From the NCBI GenBank assembly GCA_045642485.1, contig JAZUIV010000068.1, positions 1 through 43,421 on the forward strand: DNA of 43,421 nt, given 5' to 3'. The position numbers and the translations under genes were made by a program. Below the pieces are notes generated by a model, which saw nothing but the letters and a program-made list of their open reading frames with translations, did not search any database and had not been told where the DNA came from. Positions 7,481 to 15,305 of the stretch are shown one piece after another. This DNA is from Cacconaster sp045642485 (lineage in GTDB: Bacteria > Bacteroidota > Bacteroidia > Bacteroidales > UBA932). Positions within the stretch are counted from its first letter, which is position 1, and every line of letters begins with the position of its first letter.

Positions 7481-8326
7481 ATGAAAAAACTGTTCACATT
7501 TCTTACAGGAGCGATGGTCGCGGCGGCCTGTCTAGTCTCCTGTGCACCCAAGCCTGAAAAAATCAAAATCATCTCCTACAACATCCGCCTTGGCGTTGCC
7601 GATGACGGTTCAAACAGTTGGGAGTTCCGCAAACAGGCGACAGCCAATATGCTCAATGCCGAAAAGCCCGATGCATTCGGGCTCCAGGAAGCGATGCCTA
7701 TGCAGTTGGCTTTCATCGAAGAGAATTTCCCCCAATACAAAAGAATCGGCGTGGGCCGCGAAGACGGAGTTGCCGAAGGAGAGTGTATGGCGATATTCTA
7801 CAATACCGGCAAATTCGAACTGCTGGAGAGCGCCACGTACTGGCTGAGCGAGACTCCCCGTGTGCCGAGCGACGGCTGGGATGCCGCCTGCAGGAGGACT
7901 GTCACGATGACCCATCTGAAACTGAAAAGTTCAGGAAAAGAGTTGTGCTTTTTCAATACGCATCTTGACCACGTAGGCGCCGTTGCCCGTGCCGAAAGCG
8001 TCAAACTTCTCGAGGAACTGATGGACGACTTTGCGGAGGATGGGGTTCCCGTAGTTCTGTGCGGTGATATGAACTCGACAATCACCCCTATCTTCGACCC
8101 TCTTTTCGAGGACGGATTCATAAACGTCCGCGATGCAGCCCCGATAACCGACAACTGCAGCACATACAACGGATGGGAGAAACTCGAGAACGATACCGGA
8201 GCATCCGCCATCGACCACTTCTTCACCAAAGGGATCAAACCCTTGAGTTTCAAAACTCTTAACGGGGATTACGGTGCTCCCTTCATCTCCGACCACTACC
8301 CTGTCGAATTCACTTTTGACCTTTAG
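7481..8326 (+). CDS. EEP family hydrolase, lipoprotein paralogue
   Basis: This 281-residue protein is a second EEP-fold hydrolase, clearly paralogous to its upstream neighbour: it shares FFNTHLDHVGAVAR, the GWDAACRR region, CGDMNS and SDHYPV. It differs in its signal, which ends in the lipobox LVSC (Cys21), so it should be membrane-anchored while the upstream copy is soluble. The pair probably arose by tandem duplication with a change of destination. Metal-binding and catalytic residues all appear intact. It is followed by the cyclo-ligase gene after 11 nt. Confidence 0.85.
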   Translation: MKKLFTFLTGAMVAAACLVSCAPKPEKIKIISYNIRLGVADDGSNSWEFRKQATANMLNAEKPDAFGLQEAMPMQLAFIEENFPQYKRIGVGREDGVAEGECMAIFYNTGKFELLESATYWLSETPRVPSDGWDAACRRTVTMTHLKLKSSGKELCFFNTHLDHVGAVARAESVKLLEELMDDFAEDGVPVVLCGDMNSTITPIFDPLFEDGFINVRDAAPITDNCSTYNGWEKLENDTGASAIDHFFTKGIKPLSFKTLNGDYGAPFISDHYPVEFTFDL

Positions 8327-8337
8327 TCCCCAACTTT

Positions 8338-8868
8338 GTGACCAAACAGGAGATCAGGAGTGAGATGAGACTCCGCCAGAAGGATTTCGCAGCCTCGGGA
8401 AAAGAAATGACCGAGGCCGCCGCCATCTGGGCGAAGGTGGAGAATCTCCCTGAATTCATCAGCGCCGGCACTGTCCTTCTCTATATGTCAATTGAAGGCG
8501 AAGTGCCCGCATCCCGGTTCATCGAAAAGTGGCACACGACAAAGAGAATCCTGATTCCGAAAGTTGCAGGAGATGACCTCCTGCTGTTCGAATATGACCC
8601 GGACAGACTGACGGAAGGCTACAGAGGAATCCCCGAGCCTTCCGAAGATGCTGTCCAGGCAAAATATCCGGAAGTCGATCTGGCCATTGTGCCCGGAGTC
8701 GCATTCACCCGCTCCGGCATCAGGCTGGGCCGCGGCAAGGGATTCTATGACCGGCTTCTCCCACATCTGGCCTGCCCCAAGGCAGGCATATGTTTCAGTT
8801 ACAGAATTATCCCGGATATTCCCACGGACTTTTGGGACATAACTCTGGATAAAGTCATATCATTTTGA
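8338..8868 (+). CDS. 5-formyltetrahydrofolate cyclo-ligase
   Basis: This 176-residue cytoplasmic enzyme closes 5-formyl-THF to 5,10-methenyl-THF using ATP, returning a storage or by-product folate to one-carbon metabolism. The family signature PGVAFTRSGIRLGRGKGFYD is present at about residues 120-139, and the N-terminal KQEIRSEMRLRQK helix is typical. The start is GTG at 8338, 11 nt after the preceding stop; no ATG fits the family N-terminus. Its place between secreted hydrolases looks like an operon of convenience and does not suggest a shared pathway. Confidence 0.93.
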   Translation: MTKQEIRSEMRLRQKDFAASGKEMTEAAAIWAKVENLPEFISAGTVLLYMSIEGEVPASRFIEKWHTTKRILIPKVAGDDLLLFEYDPDRLTEGYRGIPEPSEDAVQAKYPEVDLAIVPGVAFTRSGIRLGRGKGFYDRLLPHLACPKAGICFSYRIIPDIPTDFWDITLDKVISF

Positions 8869-8876
8869 TATTTTCT

Positions 8877-10499
8877 ATGAATAAGATTTCCACAATTTCC
8901 CTTTCTGCGACAATGCTTCTCATTGCAGGCTGCGGCACGACAGAGGCCCCCGGGCCTGTACTTCCCGTTCCCTCTCCCGAACAGATAGAGTGGCACAAGA
9001 CCGAGAATTATGCCTTTGTCCATTTCGGACTCAACACCTTCAATGACCTGGAATGGGGTTTCGGAGACACCCCCTCATCCACCTTTGACCCCGAGGACCT
9101 GAACTGCGAACAGTGGGTGGACATATTCAAGCGCGCCGGCCTCAAGGGAGTGGTGCTTACCACAAAGCATCACGACGGATTCTGTCTCTGGCCCACAGAA
9201 ACCACCGACTACAACATCAGCAATTCTCCCTATAAAGGCGGAAAGGGTGATGTCGTGAAGGAACTCAGCGAAGCCTGCGCGAAGGCTGGCCTGAAATTCG
9301 GAACATACCTCTCCCCTTGGGACAGGAACAATGCTGGCTATGCATACCCCGAATACGTTAACAACGTCTATCACAAGCAGATGCAGGAACTGGTGTCCAA
9401 CTACGGCCCCCTCTTCGAATTCTGGTTTGACGGGGCCAACGGAGGCGACGGCTACTATGGCGGAGCGAGAGAAAAGCGTTCCATCAATGCCCGCGAATAC
9501 TACAATTACGAGAAATGCCGTGAAATCATCAAGGAGAAGCACCCCTCCGCTATGATTTTCGGAGGCACTGTCCCCGATATCCGCTGGATAGGCAACGAAT
9601 CAGGCTGGGCCGGAGACACCCAGTGGAGTATCTACGATTCTGAAATCGCCAAGAACAACCGTTATTCCGGCAGCCAATGGGGCAGCCCGGAGGAACTCAA
9701 ATGGCTTGGTGCAGAGGTTGATGTATCCGTACGCCCCGGATGGTTCTATCATCCCCGCGAGGACCATCAGGTCAAGACAGTACGGAAACTTGTCGATATA
9801 TACTATGAAAGTGTCGGCCACAACTGCAATCTCATTCTCAATTTCCCCGTCGCTCTGAGCGGCCGTGTCCACCCGATTGATTCCGCAAGAGTACTGGCCG
9901 CAGCCGATGTCATCAGGAACGACCTGAAAACCAACCTTCTCAAGGAAGCCGGAGTCAAGGCTGACGTTCAAAGAGGAAGGTCATTCAGCGCAAAGAAAGT
10001 CAACGACGGTGACTGGGACAGTTACTGGGCGACCCCCGACGGAGTGGTCAGCGGCACACTCACCTTCACTTTCAGGAGACCGACCGCGCTCAACCGTTTC
10101 AAAATCCAGGAGTACATTCCTCTTGGACAGCGCGTGTCAAAATTTGAAATCGAGCACTACGACGGCAGCAGATGGATTCCCGTCAAGGCCGTGGATTCCC
10201 TCACCACTGTAGGCTACAAGCGACTTGTCCGTTTTGAGACCGTAGAAGCGAAAGAGTGGCGGGTACGATTCATTGATGCCCGAGGGCCTCTGTGCATAAA
10301 TAACATAGAAGCTTTCCTCGCGCCTGATTTCGTTGATGAGGAGAAGGTGTCAAGTCCATATGATTCCAAAGTGGTCCCCGCCTCCTCCTGCACTATCATC
10401 AACCCCAAGGCAGGCAATATAGACGGAGTGCTTGACGATGACGACTGCTCCTCGCTGACTGTATGGCATACAGACTTCTCATCAACGGCAAAGAGATAG
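8877..10499 (+). CDS. GH29 alpha-L-fucosidase lipoprotein, C-terminus possibly eroded
   Basis: This 540-residue protein has a lipoprotein signal (Cys19), a GH29 (beta/alpha)8 catalytic domain to about residue 345, and a beta-sandwich (F5/8 type C-like) region after it. GH29 enzymes remove alpha-linked L-fucose from glycans by a retaining mechanism; WFDGANG holds the expected nucleophile Asp185, and TTKHHDGFCLW is a conserved active-site stretch. ATG 8877 is preferred over an upstream TTG because it gives a clean lipoprotein signal. The last residues after about 525 do not look like a domain end. Beyond TAG 10497-10499, protein-like sequence continues in another frame (YRLLINGKEIAAGPF, 10469-10513) and then again in the original frame (EGDIAGFSILAE, 10515-10550), suggesting deletion or frameshift of a C-terminal domain. 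It is the last gene of its operon. Confidence 0.9.
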   Translation: MNKISTISLSATMLLIAGCGTTEAPGPVLPVPSPEQIEWHKTENYAFVHFGLNTFNDLEWGFGDTPSSTFDPEDLNCEQWVDIFKRAGLKGVVLTTKHHDGFCLWPTETTDYNISNSPYKGGKGDVVKELSEACAKAGLKFGTYLSPWDRNNAGYAYPEYVNNVYHKQMQELVSNYGPLFEFWFDGANGGDGYYGGAREKRSINAREYYNYEKCREIIKEKHPSAMIFGGTVPDIRWIGNESGWAGDTQWSIYDSEIAKNNRYSGSQWGSPEELKWLGAEVDVSVRPGWFYHPREDHQVKTVRKLVDIYYESVGHNCNLILNFPVALSGRVHPIDSARVLAAADVIRNDLKTNLLKEAGVKADVQRGRSFSAKKVNDGDWDSYWATPDGVVSGTLTFTFRRPTALNRFKIQEYIPLGQRVSKFEIEHYDGSRWIPVKAVDSLTTVGYKRLVRFETVEAKEWRVRFIDARGPLCINNIEAFLAPDFVDEEKVSSPYDSKVVPASSCTIINPKAGNIDGVLDDDDCSSLTVWHTDFSSTAKR

Positions 10500-10552
10500 C
10501 CGCAGGGCCCTTCGGAAGGGGACATCGCCGGATTCTCGATTCTCGCAGAATA

Positions 10553-10592
10553 GAAAACAGGAGGGTGTGCATCGGCACACCCTCCTGTTTTC
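10553..10592. terminator. Bidirectional terminator between the fucosidase and dnaK genes
   Basis: An 18-bp perfect stem (10553-10570 with 10575-10592) with a four-base ATCG loop lies between the convergent genes. Each arm ends in GAAAAC/GTTTTC, giving T-rich ends on both strands. Confidence 0.85.
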
Positions 10593-10611
10593 CATATCAA
10601 CTCCGCAGGGA

Positions 10612-12549
10612 CTATTTCACCTCTTCGAAGTCAACGTCCTCAGGAGCCCCGGCGTCGTTGCCGCCGTTGCCTGCAGGGCCCTGCTGAGCGCCTGCTCCTG
10701 GATTGAAACCTGCGCCGGGGTTCGCGCCCTGCGCACCAGCAGCCTGAGCCGCCTTGGCCATATCCTCGGAAGCCGCATGCCAGGCATTGTTAAGGCTTTC
10801 CATAGCCTTGTCAATGGAATTGATATCCTGACTCTTGTGAGCCTCCTTGAGTTGATTGAGAGCGGACTCGATTGCGCCTTTCTTGTCGGCGGGAATCTTG
10901 TCTCCGTACTCCTTGAGATTCTTCTCTGTCTGGAAAATCATCGCATCGGCGCCGTTGATCTTGTCGATGCGCTCCTTCTCCGCCTTGTCGGCGGCTTCGT
11001 TGGCCTTGGCCTCATCCCTCATACGTTTGATTTCGTCGTCAGACAGGCCGGAAGACGCTTCGATTCTGATGGACTGCTCCTTGCCTGTAGCCTTGTCCTT
11101 TGCGGAAACGCTCAGGATACCGTTGGCATCGATGTCGAAGGTGACTTCAATCTGAGGAACTCCACGGGGAGCGGGAGTGATTCCGTCGAGGTGAAAACGG
11201 CCGATGGTCTTGTTGTCACGGGCCATCGAACGCTCGCCCTGAAGGACGTGAATCTCGACTGAAGGCTGGTTGTCAGCGGCGGTCGAGAAGACTTCGCTCT
11301 TCCTGGTAGGGATGGTGGTGTTGGCGTCGATGAGTTTTGTCATAACTCCGCCGAGAGTCTCGATACCCAGGCTCAGAGGGGTGACGTCGAGAAGAAGCAC
11401 GTCTTTGACATCTCCGGCGAGTACACCTCCCTGGATAGAGGCTCCGACAGCCACTACCTCATCGGGGTTGACACCCTTGTTGGGGGCCTTTCCGAAGAAT
11501 CTCTCCACAATTGCCTGAACTGCGGGGATACGGGTCGAGCCGCCTACAAGCAGGACTTCGTCAATGTCGGAAGTCTGATATCCGGCATCGCTGAGGGCCT
11601 TGCGACAAGGCTCGATTGTAGCCTGGATGAGGTCATCGCAGAGGGCCTCGAACTTGGCGCGGCTCAAAGTCTTTACAAGGTGACGGGGAACTCCTCCCAC
11701 GGCAGTTATGTAGGGAAGATTGATTTCGCTGGAACTCTGGTTTGAAAGTTCGATTTTAGCTTTCTCGGCAGCTTCCTTCAGACGCTGGAGGGCCATAGGG
11801 TCTTTCCTGAGGTCCATACCGTCGTTGTCCGCGGCAAACTCTTCGGCAAGCCAGTCGATGATTTTGTGGTCAAAGTCGTCACCGCCAAGGTGAGTGTCAC
11901 CGTTGGTTGACTTCACTTCAAACACACCGTCACCGAGTTCAAGGATGGAGATATCGAAAGTACCGCCGCCAAGGTCGAACACCGCGACCTTCATATCTTT
12001 GTTCTTCTTGTCGAGTCCGTATGCCAGAGCGGCAGCCGTAGGCTCGTTGATGATACGTTTAACGTTCAGACCTGCAATCTCGCCGGCTTCCTTGGTAGCC
12101 TGACGCTGGGAATCGCTGAAATATGCGGGAACTGTGATGACAGCCTCGCGGACCTCCTGACCGAGATAGTCCTCAGCTGTCTTTTTCATCTTCTGAAGAA
12201 TCATCGCGCTGATTTCCTGAGGGGAATAGAGTTTGCCGTCAATGTCCACCCTGGGGGTGTTGTTGTCGCCGCGCACCACTTTGTAGGATACGCGATCCGT
12301 CTCCTTGGTTACTCTGTCGAAGGTTTCACCCATAAATCTCTTTATGGAGAAGATTGTCTTGAGAGGATTGGTGATGGCCTGACGTTTTGCAGGATCGCCG
12401 ATTTTACGTTCTCCGCCTTCCGCGAATGCCACAACTGAAGGGGTTGTACGTTTTCCTTCGCTGTTGATTATGACCGTAGGCTCGTTGCCTTCCATTACCG
12501 CCACACAGGAATTGGTGGTTCCGAGGTCAATACCGATAATTTTACCCAT
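10612..12549 (-). CDS. dnaK: Molecular chaperone DnaK (Hsp70)
   Basis: This 645-residue protein is full-length cytoplasmic Hsp70, which binds unfolded polypeptides in an ATP-driven cycle with DnaJ and GrpE. The start GKIIGIDLGTTNSCVAVMEG, the phosphate loops (VFDLGGGTFDISIL, VGGSTRIP), the linker and substrate-binding domain (LLLDVTPLSLGIETLGG) and a Gly/Ala/Gln-rich tail ending in EDVDFEEVK are all present. The RBS AAGGAG sits about 8 nt before the ATG, unusually good for this genome. It is separated from its co-chaperones (grpE-dnaJ) by 14 kb. The terminator after it is shared with the convergent fucosidase gene. Confidence 0.99.
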   Translation of the reverse strand: MGKIIGIDLGTTNSCVAVMEGNEPTVIINSEGKRTTPSVVAFAEGGERKIGDPAKRQAITNPLKTIFSIKRFMGETFDRVTKETDRVSYKVVRGDNNTPRVDIDGKLYSPQEISAMILQKMKKTAEDYLGQEVREAVITVPAYFSDSQRQATKEAGEIAGLNVKRIINEPTAAALAYGLDKKNKDMKVAVFDLGGGTFDISILELGDGVFEVKSTNGDTHLGGDDFDHKIIDWLAEEFAADNDGMDLRKDPMALQRLKEAAEKAKIELSNQSSSEINLPYITAVGGVPRHLVKTLSRAKFEALCDDLIQATIEPCRKALSDAGYQTSDIDEVLLVGGSTRIPAVQAIVERFFGKAPNKGVNPDEVVAVGASIQGGVLAGDVKDVLLLDVTPLSLGIETLGGVMTKLIDANTTIPTRKSEVFSTAADNQPSVEIHVLQGERSMARDNKTIGRFHLDGITPAPRGVPQIEVTFDIDANGILSVSAKDKATGKEQSIRIEASSGLSDDEIKRMRDEAKANEAADKAEKERIDKINGADAMIFQTEKNLKEYGDKIPADKKGAIESALNQLKEAHKSQDINSIDKAMESLNNAWHAASEDMAKAAQAAGAQGANPGAGFNPGAGAQQGPAGNGGNDAGAPEDVDFEEVK

Positions 12550-12586
12550 AGTTTTATCTCCTTTTTTATTGCTTGTTCAACTTATA

Positions 12587-12612
12587 GCGCCGGTCCCTTT
12601 CCGGGCCGACGC
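12587..12612 (-). promoter_or_regulatory. Hairpin in the presumed dnaK leader
   Basis: GCGTCGG pairs with CCGGCGC (one G-U) and CCC with GGG across a bulged A, closing a GGAAA loop, 38-63 nt upstream of the dnaK ATG. It might be a leader structure with a thermal or transcriptional role, or part of the terminator of the peptidase gene upstream. No clear -7 box was found to anchor the dnaK transcript. Confidence 0.35.
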
Positions 12613-12649
12613 CTCAATCATATCGAAGATTATGCCATTCGGTAAAATA

Positions 12650-12662
12650 TGACATATTGTCA
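12650..12662. promoter_or_regulatory. Inverted repeat TGACA-N3-TGTCA upstream of dnaK
   Basis: A symmetrical site lies 101-113 nt upstream of the dnaK start and just after the stop of the aminopeptidase gene. It is not the CIRCE element. It could be an operator, but chance is not excluded. Confidence 0.25.
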
Positions 12663-12671
12663 GTCAACCGG

Positions 12672-14495
12672 TCACTCGAACCATCCCCTCCTCAACTTCC
12701 TGCATTTTTTCTTCAGCCAGGCGCCGGTTGCAGGGTCAAGGAACGGAGAGAGAGCCTTATAGACCCGCGCGTTGTAATTGTTCAGCCAGGCAAGTTCTTC
12801 ATCGTCAAGAAGTTTGGTTTTCACAGGAGCCGTATCGATATGGCAGAGTGTCAACGTCTCGAATCGAAGCCAGGAAGCGAATTCATTCTCTCCGTCCTCA
12901 ACGCACAGCACCACATTCTCGTGGCGTATGCCGTACTTCCCCTCACGGTAGAGCCCCGGCTCGTTGGAAGTCACCATCCCCGGAAGAAGAGGCTGCCTGT
13001 TGAAATTCTGACGGATGCTCTGCGGCCCCTCGTGGACTCCGAGATAATAGCCTATGCCGTGGCCTGTGCCGTGGCCGAAACTCCGGTGATTCTTCCAGAG
13101 CGGCTCCCTGGCAAGGGCATCAATCTGGCAGCCGGCCGTCCCCGTGGGGAAAACCGCCATCGAGAGGTCTATCATCCCCTTGAGGACCAGGGTATAATCC
13201 TCCTTCTCCCTGCGGGAGCAACGCCCCATCGGCACAGTGCGGGTTATATCCGTGGTCCCCCAGTCGTACTGCCCCCCGGAATCCACCAGATAGAGTCCTT
13301 TCTTCTTGATTATGTCGGACCCGGTGACAGGAGTCGAATAGTGTGGCAGAGCCGAATTGGGCCCGTATGCGGAGATATTCTCGAAACTGTTGCCGTGGTA
13401 GCCGTCAATCACGGCACGGAAAGATGTCAGTTTGACTGAAGCGTCCCATTCGCTGACCTGTTCCCCTGACCTGACCTTGCCGTCGAGCCAATGCAGGAAC
13501 TTCTCCATAGCCAGACCGTCCTGAAGATGAATCTTTCTCAGATTTTCAATTTCCGTACGGGTCTTGACCGCTTTTCTTTCTATCACGGGAGAAGTGCAGT
13601 AAACAGTGCGCCCCCTTCCGAAGGTGTCGTCAATAAGATTGCTGAGGTTCACGTTGAGAGTGGAGGGATCGACCATCAGTGAGCCTTCCTCGCCGGCCAT
13701 CACGGAGAGTCCGTCCCCGAGAGTCTCATAAGCGGCCACATCGACACCTGGAACGGGCGGGACGTTGCCGGAATCACGCACGAACCAGCAGGCCCCCTCA
13801 AGGGAGACCACAAGGTATGATATTACGTAGGGATTGTAATCGATGTCCTCCGCGCGCACATTGAGCAGCCAGGCAATTTCATCAAGGGCGGGCACAAGCA
13901 TATGCCGGCATCCGCGGCTTCTGATTTCACCCCTGAGCCAGTTCAACTTCCCGGCCCTGGTCTGTCCGAAAAGTTTCTCGTCAGGCAGGGTGACGGGAGT
14001 TGCGGGAACAGCAGGGCGGTCCGTCCAGAAATCCGACAGGAAGTCAGGCAGGTCAACAAGCCGGTAACCTTCGGGGCCGTATGCCTTCTCCAACTTCGAT
14101 TTCAGGCCGTCAATCCACTCCACACTCCAGCACAGACCGTCATAGGCTATCGTGACTGTCTGATTACGCATAGCCCTGAATTCAGCGGCAAGATAGTCGG
14201 GGATGAGCACCTGCTCCGGCACTCTTGTCTTGTGGAGGTCAATCCCAGTGCCGGGCAATTGCTTCCCGGCCTGGATGAAATATCTGGTATCCGTCCACAA
14301 TCCGGCGTGGGATGAGGTGATGACCATTTCGGCCGCTTCTCCGGTAAAACCGCTCACCCATTCGACCTGGCACCACCTGCGGGCAGGATACTCGCTGGCG
14401 TGAGGGTCGGTATTGGAAATAATCAGGGCGTCAATGCCTCTTTCTGCCATTGCTGTCCGAAGCTGCGCCACACGCGCGGCATATATGTTTTCCAT
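12672..14495 (-). CDS. M24 family Xaa-Pro aminopeptidase
   Basis: This 607-residue cytoplasmic metallopeptidase removes N-terminal residues that precede proline. It has the three-part layout of long aminopeptidase P proteins: two creatinase N-like domains, then the pita-bread catalytic domain from about residue 310. The two-metal ligands are visible in LVDSGGQYDWGTTDITR (two Asp), GHGTGHGIGYYLGVHEGP (His), NEPGLYREGKYGIRHEN (Glu) and FETLTLC (Glu). ATG 14495 is chosen because it lies 7 nt after the stop of the upstream gene and starts the family-like MENIYAARVAQLR; the longer upstream frame would run into that gene. It forms an operon with the GH3-C-like gene. Confidence 0.95.
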   Translation of the reverse strand: MENIYAARVAQLRTAMAERGIDALIISNTDPHASEYPARRWCQVEWVSGFTGEAAEMVITSSHAGLWTDTRYFIQAGKQLPGTGIDLHKTRVPEQVLIPDYLAAEFRAMRNQTVTIAYDGLCWSVEWIDGLKSKLEKAYGPEGYRLVDLPDFLSDFWTDRPAVPATPVTLPDEKLFGQTRAGKLNWLRGEIRSRGCRHMLVPALDEIAWLLNVRAEDIDYNPYVISYLVVSLEGACWFVRDSGNVPPVPGVDVAAYETLGDGLSVMAGEEGSLMVDPSTLNVNLSNLIDDTFGRGRTVYCTSPVIERKAVKTRTEIENLRKIHLQDGLAMEKFLHWLDGKVRSGEQVSEWDASVKLTSFRAVIDGYHGNSFENISAYGPNSALPHYSTPVTGSDIIKKKGLYLVDSGGQYDWGTTDITRTVPMGRCSRREKEDYTLVLKGMIDLSMAVFPTGTAGCQIDALAREPLWKNHRSFGHGTGHGIGYYLGVHEGPQSIRQNFNRQPLLPGMVTSNEPGLYREGKYGIRHENVVLCVEDGENEFASWLRFETLTLCHIDTAPVKTKLLDDEELAWLNNYNARVYKALSPFLDPATGAWLKKKCRKLRRGWFE

Positions 14496-14502
14496 AATGA
14501 AG

Positions 14503-15222
14503 TTATTTTGAAGTCCCTTTCCTGAAATGCTCCGTATCAATCGGCAGGATTCCGGAGGGCTTGATTTCACCGAGTATGATTTTCGCCGCGGCCTCACAGT
14601 TGTATCTGGTATCCTCGTAGCCGACAATCAGCACGTCGAAATCCTTCAGGTCGCGGGTGAATGCGTCCAGGTCGGAAGGATTGCCGAAATAGACGCCGAT
14701 ATTGCCGTGACGGACTCCGAGAGAGGCGAACATCTTGAACTGATACGGGTCCGGACTTGCAGCGGGATGGAGCGCACCGGAAGCCAGCAGGGAGTCTCCG
14801 GCGTGGAAACTCACCACTATCTTGTCATATCCGTTCAGTTTGTAGCGAAGATTATATATATCCTCATTGGGAGTCCCTTCCGGAATCAGAAAGACCTCAA
14901 CTCCCTTCTCCGCAAGTTTGTCCGCGATATATTTGGTGTTGCTGTCCGCATTGAAAGCAAGGAACGCGCTGTTCTTGAATTTCCTCAAGGGCAGATTCGC
15001 ATCCCGCCTCACTACTGTCAGGGATTTTTCGGCAATCTGCCTGAGCAACCTTTCATTATCGGGAGTCACCTCGATCAGGCTGTCATTCACGTTTATCCGG
15101 GTGAGCAGACTCTTGTCACTCAAAGCGGAGAGCTGGAGAAATCCGGGGAGGGCGGCCTTATCCTGACCGGAGACTCCGTATGCCAGCGCAACGGCAAGAA
15201 TCATCAGCAAAAATCTCTTCAT
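14503..15222 (-). CDS. Secreted orphan GH3 C-terminal-like domain protein
   Basis: This 239-residue protein has a signal peptide of about 19 residues and then only a domain resembling the C-terminal (alpha/beta sandwich) domain of GH3 beta-N-acetylglucosaminidases: IAEKSLTVVRRDANLPL at its start and GYEDTRYNCEAAAKIILGEI, then SGILPI, at its end. The catalytic TIM barrel of GH3 is absent, and no broken barrel remnant lies upstream, since the promoter is close to the start. It may bind sugar, act with a separate barrel protein, or have a new role. It is co-transcribed with the Xaa-Pro aminopeptidase 7 nt downstream. Confidence 0.7.
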   Translation of the reverse strand: MKRFLLMILAVALAYGVSGQDKAALPGFLQLSALSDKSLLTRINVNDSLIEVTPDNERLLRQIAEKSLTVVRRDANLPLRKFKNSAFLAFNADSNTKYIADKLAEKGVEVFLIPEGTPNEDIYNLRYKLNGYDKIVVSFHAGDSLLASGALHPAASPDPYQFKMFASLGVRHGNIGVYFGNPSDLDAFTRDLKDFDVLIVGYEDTRYNCEAAAKIILGEIKPSGILPIDTEHFRKGTSK

Positions 15223-15243
15223 CCTTCAATATGTTTTATTGTG

Positions 15244-15251
15244 CAAATTTA
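15244..15251 (-). promoter_or_regulatory. -7 box for the GH3-C-like/aminopeptidase operon
   Basis: The minus strand reads TAAATTTG, a full TAnnTTTG match, about 21 nt upstream of the ATG at 15222. Confidence 0.6.
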
Positions 15252-15305
15252 GCAAAATAGTTTCATTTTGCGTACCTTTACAGCCGAAAGTGATTTATCC
15301 GAATA

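Noticed and set aside
1393..10499. A classical Sus-type polysaccharide utilisation locus
   Set aside because: No SusC, SusD or sensor/regulator gene is present in the window; only glycosidases and hydrolases are seen.
12657..13439. A 260-codon plus-strand frame opposite the aminopeptidase gene
   Set aside because: It is antisense to conserved catalytic motifs of the M24 protein and has no recognisable features of its own.
14496..14627. A 44-residue N-terminal extension of the Xaa-Pro aminopeptidase
   Set aside because: It overlaps the end of the upstream GH3-C-like gene and has no family similarity; ATG 14495 gives the normal start 7 nt after that gene.
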